64,000 nucleotides of DNA from JAOPZW01 sp963707695 (GTDB lineage: Bacteria > Actinomycetota > Thermoleophilia > Solirubrobacterales > Solirubrobacteraceae). The stretch is taken from contig CAVPQY010000006.1 in NCBI GenBank assembly GCA_963707695.1, forward strand, positions 558,001 to 622,000. The letters are read 5' to 3'. The position numbers were made by a program, and so were the translations under genes. The notes below the pieces were generated by a model that was given only the letters and a program-made list of their open reading frames with translations, was not told where the DNA came from and made no database searches. This document shows, one piece after another, positions 57,607-64,000 of this stretch (its first letter is position 1; each line of letters opens with the position of its first letter).

Positions 57607-59554
57607 ATGGGTCAGCCGATGCCCGCCCGAGAGCCGACGCAAGCGCCTGCCCGCATCCGCATCCAGTACCCGGCCCCGGTCGTCGACGGTGGGCGCTGGC
57701 CGGTCAAGCGGACCGTCGGCGACGTCGTCGACGTCTCGGTCGACGTCTTCCGGGACGGCCACGAGGTGCTGCGGGCCGAGGTGTGCTGGAAGGCGCCCGG
57801 AGCCCGCCGGTGGTCCACCGCGCCGCTGACCCCGGTCGACGCCCACCACCAGGGCGTCCGGTGGGCGGGCCGCTTCGAGGTCGACGGGCCGCCCGGGCGC
57901 TGGCAGTACACCATCCGGGCGTGGACCGATCCCTTCGCCTCGTGGCGCGACGAGGTGAGCCGCAAGATCGAGGCCGGCCAGGCCGACCTGGCCGGCGAGG
58001 CGTCCGAGGGCGTGGTGCTCCTGCGCGAGGCGGCCGAGCGCGCCACCGGCGCCGCCAAGCGCCGGCTGACCGCGGTCGCCGACGCGCTCGAGCAGGACGG
58101 CGACGTGCGCGCGGTCCTCGACGCGGAGGTCGCGGCGCTCGTCGAGGCCGCGGGCGCGGGCGACCGATCCGAGCAGGAGCAGCTCGACCCGCCGCTGCCG
58201 CTCGAGGTCGACCGCGAGCGCGGCCGCTTCGGCGCCTGGTACGAGCTGTTCCCGCGCTCCTGGGGCGGCCTGCGCGGCACGGCCGAGCAGGTCCCGCGGC
58301 TGGCCGAGCTCGGCTTCGACGTCCTGTACTTCCCGCCCGTCCACCCGATCGGGCACACGAACCGCAAGGGGCGCAACAACACGCTCGTCGCCGAGCCCGG
58401 CGACCCCGGCAGCCCGTACGCGATCGGCGACGAGAGCGGCGGCCACGACGCGCTGCACGCGGAGCTGGGGACCTGGGAGGACTTCGACGCGCTCGTCACG
58501 ACGCTGGGCGAGCACGGGATGGAGCTCTGCCTCGACCTCGCGATCAACGCCTCGGCCGACCACCCGTGGCTCACGGAGCACCCCGAGTGGTTCAACCGGC
58601 GGCCCGACGGGACGCTGAAGTACGCCGAGAACCCGCCCAAGAAGTACCAGGACATCTACAACTTCAACTTCGACGGCGAGGACTGGCGCGGGCTCTGGCA
58701 GGCGTGGCTGGAGGTCGTCCTGGGCTGGGTGCGCCGGGGCGTGAAGGTCTTCCGCGTCGACAACCCGCACACGAAGCCGCTGGCCTTCTGGGAGTGGCTC
58801 ATCGCCGAGGTGCGCCGGGAGGACTCCGACGGTGCTCTTCCTGGCCGAGGCCTTCACCCGCCGGGCCGTCATGCGCGCGCTGGCCAAGGCCGGCTTCAAC
58901 CAGTCCTACACGTACTTCACGTGGAAGAACGCGAAGTGGGACATCGAGCAGTACCTCACCGAGCTGACGACGACCGACGAGCGCGAGTACTTCCGCCCGA
59001 ACTTCTTCGTCAACACCCCCGACATCCTCTCGGACTACCTCCAGCACGGGGGGCCCGCGGCCTTCCCGGTGCGCCTCGTGCTGGCCGCTACCCTGTCGCC
59101 GACCTACGGGGTCTACTCCGGCTTCGAGAGCTTCGAGCACGTCGCCGTCCGGCCCGGCAGCGAGGAGTACCTGGACTCCGAGAAGTACGAGGTGCGCAGC
59201 CGGCGCCTCGACGGCCCCCTCCTGCCGATGATCGCGCGCCTCAACCAGGCGCGGCGGGAGAACCCGGCCCTGCAGCACCTGGACAACCTCCGCTTCCTCG
59301 ACACCCACAACGACGCCCTGATCGCCTACGCCAAGCGCACCGACCGCAACGTCGTGGTGACCGTCGTGAACCTCGACCCGCACGGCACCCAGGAGGGCCT
59401 GGTCGACATCCCATGGGACCTCGGCGTGCCGCCCGCCTTCACGACGACCGACCTCCTCGACGTCTCCCGCTACGACTGGCACGTGGGCGGCAACTACGTC
59501 CGCCTCTCGCCCCACGAGCGCCCCGGCCACGTCCTGCGGGTGGACACCCCGTGA
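57607..59554 (+). pseudogene. glgE: Alpha-1,4-glucan:maltose-1-phosphate maltosyltransferase GlgE, one frameshift
   Basis: Two frames join into a 648-residue GlgE, which extends alpha-glucan from maltose-1-phosphate. Frame 1 has the N-terminal beta domain, FGAWYELFPRSWGG, YFPPVHPIGHTNRKG and the nucleophile segment VKVFRVDNPHTKP; frame 2 starts at the acid/base Glu in VLFLAEAFTRRAVM and continues to the end. The junction reads GAC-G-GTG at 58829-58834, where one G is extra; the total length minus one is a multiple of three. ATG at 57607 follows GGAG with six bases between. First gene of glgE-treS-mak-glgB. Confidence 0.9.
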
Positions 59555-61293
59555 GCACGGGCAGGACCGGGGCCGAGCCCCGGCGCGAGGCCAGCCGGCC
59601 CCACCACTGGTTCGAGAGCGACCCCACCTGGTTCAAGCGGGCGGTCTTCTACGAGGTCCACCTGCGCGGGTTCTTCGACGGCAACGCCGACGGCTCGGGC
59701 GACTTCCGCGGCTTGACCGAGAAGCTCGACTACCTGCAGTGGCTCGGCGTGGACTGCATCTGGCTGCTGCCCTTCTACGCCAGCCCGCTGCGCGACGGCG
59801 GCTACGACATCTCCGACTACTACGCCGTCCACCCCGACTACGGGACGATCGAGGACGTGCGGACCTTCGTCGAGGCGGCGCACGAGCGCGGGATGCGCGT
59901 CATCGCCGACCTCGTCATGAACCACACGTCCTCGGACCACGAGTGGTTCCAGCGGGCGCGGCGGGCCCCTGCGGGGTCGCCCGAGCGCGACTGGTACGTC
60001 TGGTCGGACACCGTGCACAAGTACGAGGACGCGCGGATCATCTTCATCGACACCGAGACGTCGAACTGGACGTGGGACGAGGAGGCGGGCGCGTACTTCT
60101 GGCACCGCTTCTACGCCCACCAGCCCGACCTGAACTTCGACAACCCGGCCGTGCGCGAGGCCATGCTCGACGTCCTGCGCTTCTGGCTGGAGCTCGGCCT
60201 GGACGGCTTCCGCCTCGACGCCGTGCCGTACCTCTACGAGCGCGAGGGGACCAACGGCGAGAACCTGCCCGAGACCCACGCGTTCCTGAGGGACCTGCGC
60301 GCGACGATCGACCGCGAGTACCCCGACACGGTCCTCCTGGCCGAGGCCAACCAGTGGCCCGAGGACGTCGTCGAGTACTTCGGCGAGGGCGACGAGTGCC
60401 ACATGTGCTTCCACTTCCCGGTCATGCCGCGGATGTTCATGGCGCTGCGCCGCGAGGAGGCGACGCCCATGTACGAGATCCTGGGCCGCACCCCCGAGAT
60501 CCCGGACAACTGCCAGTGGGGGCTGTTCCTGCGCAACCACGACGAGCTGACCCTCGAGATGGTCACCGACGAGGAGCGCGACTACATGTGGGGCGAGTAC
60601 GCCAAGGACCCGCGGATGAAGAGCAACCTGGGGATCCGCCGCCGCCTGGCGCCGCTGCTGGAGGGCGGCCGCGACGAGATGGAGCTCATGCACGCGATCC
60701 TGTTCTCGCTGCCGGGCAGCCCCGTCCTGTACTACGGCGACGAGATCGCGATGGGGGACAACGTCTACCTCGGCGACCGCGACGGCGTGCGGACGCCGAT
60801 GCAGTGGACCGGCGACCGCAACGGCGGCTTCTCGCGCGCGGACTTCGCGCAGCTCTACGCGCCGCCGCTCATGGATCCCGTCTACGGCTACCAGGCCGTG
60901 AACGTCGAGGCGCAGCTGCGCACGCCGACCTCGCTGCTGCGCTGGCTCAAGCGCTTCATCTCGCTGCGCCAGGAGCACCCGGTCTTCGGCCTGGGCAGCT
61001 ACACGCCGCTGCCGACGAGCAACCCGCGCGTCTTCGCCCACGTGCGCGAGTACGGCGACGACGTCGCGTTGTGCGTCCACAACCTGGCCCGCAGCGCGCA
61101 GGCCGTCGAGCTCGACCTCTCCGCCTGGCGGGGGCGGTGGCCGGAGGAGATGTTCGGCCGCTCGCGCTTTCCCCAGATCGGCGAGCTGCCCTACCTGCTG
61201 ACCTTCGCGCCCCGCGGGTTCTTCTGGTTCCTGCTGCGCGAGGAGGAGCGCGAGCAGCCGACCCTCGAGCACCGGGCGGTGACCGGTGACTGA
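59551..61293 (+). CDS. treS: Trehalose synthase / maltose alpha-D-glucosyltransferase
   Basis: 580 residues, GH13. Isomerises trehalose and maltose, supplying maltose for Mak and GlgE. Visible: AVFYEVHLRGFFDGNADGSGD, DLVMNHTSSDHEWF, nucleophile Asp in LDGFRLDAVPYLYE, acid/base Glu in VLLAEANQWPEDV and Asp in LRNHDELTLEM; a C-terminal beta domain ends with RGFFWFLLREEE. No fused maltokinase domain; mak is a separate gene overlapping by eight bases. GTG start in a GTGA overlap with glgE. The frame is intact, in contrast to its neighbours. Confidence 0.95.
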   Translation: MSTGRTGAEPRREASRPHHWFESDPTWFKRAVFYEVHLRGFFDGNADGSGDFRGLTEKLDYLQWLGVDCIWLLPFYASPLRDGGYDISDYYAVHPDYGTIEDVRTFVEAAHERGMRVIADLVMNHTSSDHEWFQRARRAPAGSPERDWYVWSDTVHKYEDARIIFIDTETSNWTWDEEAGAYFWHRFYAHQPDLNFDNPAVREAMLDVLRFWLELGLDGFRLDAVPYLYEREGTNGENLPETHAFLRDLRATIDREYPDTVLLAEANQWPEDVVEYFGEGDECHMCFHFPVMPRMFMALRREEATPMYEILGRTPEIPDNCQWGLFLRNHDELTLEMVTDEERDYMWGEYAKDPRMKSNLGIRRRLAPLLEGGRDEMELMHAILFSLPGSPVLYYGDEIAMGDNVYLGDRDGVRTPMQWTGDRNGGFSRADFAQLYAPPLMDPVYGYQAVNVEAQLRTPTSLLRWLKRFISLRQEHPVFGLGSYTPLPTSNPRVFAHVREYGDDVALCVHNLARSAQAVELDLSAWRGRWPEEMFGRSRFPQIGELPYLLTFAPRGFFWFLLREEEREQPTLEHRAVTGD

Positions 61294-62625
61294 GCGCCCG
61301 GGCTCCGACGCCGAGCTCGTCGAGTGGCTCCAGGTCCAGCGCTGGTTCGGGGCGAAGGGCCGCGACCTCGCCGGCGCCGACGTGGTGGCCTCCATCGAGC
61401 TGGCGCCCGGCCTGGAGCTGGCCGTGGCCGAGGTCATGTTCGCCGCCGGCACGCACGAGCTCTACCAGCTGCTGCCGCTCGACGACCCGGCCGCCGGTCG
61501 GCGCCTCGCCGGCCTGCTGCGCGACGAGGCCACCGTGACCGGCGACGGCGACGCCGAGGTCCGCTTCCGCTGGTTCGACGAGGCCGGCCGCCCGTCGGCC
61601 GAGCCCGAGGTGCGCCCGATGGGCGCCGAGCAGTCGAACTCGTCGATCGTCGTCGACGGCGCCTGGGCGCTGAAGGCCTTCCGGCGCCTGGAGGCGGGCG
61701 ACAACCCCGAGCTCGAGATGCTGCGCTTCCTCACCGAGCGCGGCTTCGACGCGATCGCCCCGCTCAGCGGGGCCTACGAGCTCCAGAGCGAGCTCGTCGA
61801 CGCGACCCTCGGCGTCGTGCAGCGCTTCGTGGCCGGCGGCCGGGACGGGTGGGAGCTCGTGCTCGACGCGCTGCGCCGAGGGCCGCGCCGAGGCCGTCCT
61901 GGACGACCTCGAAGAGCTCGGGCGCGTCATCGGGCGGATGCACACGCGTCCTGGCCTCCGACAGCTCGGACCCCGCCTTCGCGCCCGAGGAGCCCAGCCC
62001 GGAGGCGCTCGCGCTGCTGACCGCCACGATCGACGAGGACATCGAGCGCGTCTTCCGCGACCTCCCGCGCGAGGCGCCGGTCCTGGCGCCGATCGCCGGC
62101 CGCGGGCAGGAGATCCGCGACCGCCTCGGGCTGTTGACCCAGCTCGCCGTGGGCGGCCGCGTCATCCGCCAGCACGGCGACCTGCACCTGGGGCAGACGA
62201 TGCACGTCGCCCACCGCCCGGTCGAGGCCGGCGCGGGTCCGGCGTCGCCGTGGGTCGTCCTGGACTTCGAGGGCGAGCCGGCCCGTCCGCTGCTCGAGCG
62301 CCGCCGCAAGCGCTCGCCGCTGCGCGACGTCGCCGGGATGCTGCGCTCGTTCGCCTACGCGGGGTCGGCGGCCCGGATCCAGCGCGCGACCGAGACGCCC
62401 GAGGGCTGGGAGGACGCCGCGCGTGAGCGCTTCCTCAACGGGTACTTCGAGACCGTGGACCAGTCCCTCCTGCCGCCGGCCCAGGGCGCGACGCGCACCC
62501 TGCTGACCGTCTTCGAGCTCGAGAAGGCCGTCTACGAGCTGCGCTACGAGCTCGACAACCGCCCGGACTGGGTGGCGATCCCGGTCGCCGGCATCGCCCG
62601 CCTGCTGGAGGAGCCGGTCGCATGA
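61286..62625 (+). pseudogene. mak: Maltokinase, two frameshifts
   Basis: Three frames join into a 445-residue kinase. Frame 1 has the N-terminal cap WLQVQRWFGAKGRDLAGADV and the Lys-containing SNSSIVVDGAWALKAFRRLEAG; frame 2 (61878-61944) the GVIGRMH helix; frame 3 the catalytic RQHGDLHLGQTM loop and VVLDFEGEPARPLLERRRKRSPLRD with the DFE-type Mg ligand. One extra base near 61877 and one near 61945 explain both breaks; the corrected length is a multiple of three. Phosphorylates maltose to maltose-1-phosphate for GlgE. GTG start. Confidence 0.88.
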
Positions 62626-64000
62626 GCCAGCGCACCCTGCCCGAGGACATCGAACGGCTCGTCGCGCGCGACCTCCGCGACCCGCACGCGCTGCTCGGCG
62701 CCCACCCCGATGACGGCGGCGTCGTCCTGCGCGCGTTCCGCCCCGACGCCGAGCGCGTCACGGCCCACGTCCTCGATCCCACCGACGGCGCGGGGACCGA
62801 GCCGGTCGAGCTCGAGCGCGTCCACACCGCCGGGCTCTTCGAGGGCCGCGTGCCGGGGGCGCGGCTCCCGCTGCGCTACGAGCTCGAGGTCGCCTACCCC
62901 GACGGGCTCGTCGTGCGCGGTCGGGACGCCGTACGCCTTCCCGCCGACGATCGGCGAGGTCGACCTGCACCTCGCCGGCGAGGGCCGCCACGAGGAGCTC
63001 TACGAGAAGCTCGGCGCGCACGTGCTCGAGGTCGACGGCGCCGAGGGCGTCGCCTTCGCCGTCTGGGCGCCGTCCGCCCGGTCGGTGAGCGTCGTGGGCG
63101 ACTTCAACTCCTGGGACGGCCGGCTGCACCCGATGCGCTCGCTCGGCCCGACCGGGATCTGGGAGGTCTTCCTCCCCGGCGTCGCGGAGGGCTCGCGCTA
63201 CAAGTTCGAGATCCGGACGCCGTCCGGCGAGCTGGTCCTGAAGGCCGACCCGTACGCCTTCGCGGCCGAGGTCCCGCCGCAGACCGCCTCGGTCGTCGAC
63301 GCGCTCGCGGTACGTCTGGGACGACGAGGCCTGGCTGGCGCGTCGCGCGCAGCGCGACCCGCAGGCCGGCCCGATGACGATCTACGAGGTCCACCTGTCC
63401 TCGTGGCGACGGGACCCGGACGACCCCGAGCGCGAGCTGACCTACGCGGAGCTCGCCGACGAGCTCACGGCGTACTGCCGCGACCTGGGCTTCACGCACG
63501 TCGAGCTCCTGCCGGTGATGGCCCATCCCGTTCTCGGGCTCGTGGGGCTACCAGGTCACCTCGTACTTCGCGCCCACGCCGCGCCACGGCTCGCCCGACG
63601 ACTTCCGCGCCTTCGTCGACCGGATGCACGCCGAGGGCATCGGCGTGCTCCTCGACTGGGTGCCGGCGCACTTCCCGCGCGACGCCTGGGCGCTCGCGCG
63701 CTTCGACGGCACCGCGCTGTACGAGCACGAGGACCCGCGCCGCGGCGCGCACCCCGACTGGGGCACGCTCGTCTTCAACTTCGGCCGCAACGAGGTCCGC
63801 AACTTCCTGCTGGCCAGCGCCCTGTACTGGCTGCGCGAGCACCACGCGGACGGCATCCGCGTCGACGCCGTCGCGTCGATGCTCTACCTCGACTACTCGC
63901 GCAAGGCGGGGGAGTGGATCCCGAACGAGTTCGGCGGGCGCGAGGACCTCGACGCGGTCGCGTTCCTCAAGGAGCTCAACGAGGTCACGCACGCGCGCGA
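62622..64000 (+). pseudogene. glgB: 1,4-alpha-glucan branching enzyme GlgB, three frameshifts, 3' end beyond the window
   Basis: ATG overlaps the mak stop (ATGA). The N-terminal CBM48 domain starts in frame 1 (DPHALLGAHPDDGGVVLRAFRP). Removing one base near 62931 continues as TIGEVDLHLAGEGRHEELYEKLG and VWAPSARSVSVVGDFNSWDGR; removing one near 63310 gives VWDDEAWLARR and TIYEVHLSSWRR; removing one near 63528 gives the GYQVTSYFAP region of the catalytic barrel, then VLLDWVPAHFPRD and ADGIRVDAVASMLYLDYSR with the nucleophile Asp. The rest of the gene lies past the window. Adds alpha-1,6 branches to the glucan made by GlgE. Confidence 0.9.

Noticed and set aside
58800..63540. Programmed +1 frameshifting in the GlgE pathway genes
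   Set aside because: The junctions share no slippery codon, stop codon or downstream structure, and similar breaks hit unrelated genes; sequencing insertion is simpler.
1..64000. Mobile elements, CRISPR arrays, rRNA, prophage genes
   Set aside because: No transposase or integrase motifs, regularly spaced repeats or conserved RNA sequences found; gene content is uniformly chromosomal.

Overview
The window is about 75% GC, densely coded, with many GTG starts, Tat and lipoprotein signals, menaquinone genes and the GlgE alpha-glucan pathway. That points to an Actinomycetota chromosome. The flavour resembles Thermoleophilia/Solirubrobacterales, which is an inference because no database was searched. 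I see no tRNA, rRNA, CRISPR array, insertion sequence, prophage or gene-free stretch above 300 bases.

Layout. 1-9.7 kb: the end of an O-antigen-ligase-like gene, then a tightly overlapping eight-gene minus-strand operon (GT4, CDP-alcohol transferase with nucleotidyltransferase-like N-terminus, DUF5941-like, LicC-like nucleotidyltransferase, glycerol-1-phosphate-dehydrogenase-like, second CDP-alcohol transferase, TagG/Wzm permease, TagH/Wzt ATPase). This looks like synthesis and export of a phosphoalditol or phosphoglycan envelope polymer. 9.7-29 kb: a TolB-propeller/metallophosphoesterase, methyltransferases, a TarS-like GT2, a PQQ-propeller protein, five GT-C membrane glycosyltransferases in two families, and pcrA and folD between them. 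29-36.3 kb: gatCAB, small hypothetical and membrane proteins, ilvBN. 36.3-43.2 kb: amine oxidase-cupin-GNAT, then a ROK/sugar-ABC operon. 43.4-51.2 kb: menaquinone genes menF, menD, menH, menC, menA and menE, with small genes between. 51.3-57.6 kb: methyltransferase, ilvC, secreted hydrolase, hexapeptide transferase, SGNH hydrolase, malQ. 57.6-64 kb: glgE-treS-mak-glgB, the last cut by the window end.

Two cross-cutting signals stand out. First, at least 17 genes have a TAnnnT hexamer 6-9 nt before the start codon, the architecture of leaderless transcripts; some are divergent, and some reuse the TAG stop of the upstream gene. Second, seven genes are broken by 11 single-base insertions in total (never deletions), clustered at 39.8-42.5 and 58.8-63.5 kb. 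All key motifs survive around them, so sequencing insertions are the likeliest cause.

The candidate system worth most attention is the 0.8-9.7 kb CDP-alcohol/ABC operon together with the nearby TarS-like GT2. The two loci appear to share an accessory beta-domain and may build a teichoic-acid-like polymer by membrane CDP-alcohol transferases.
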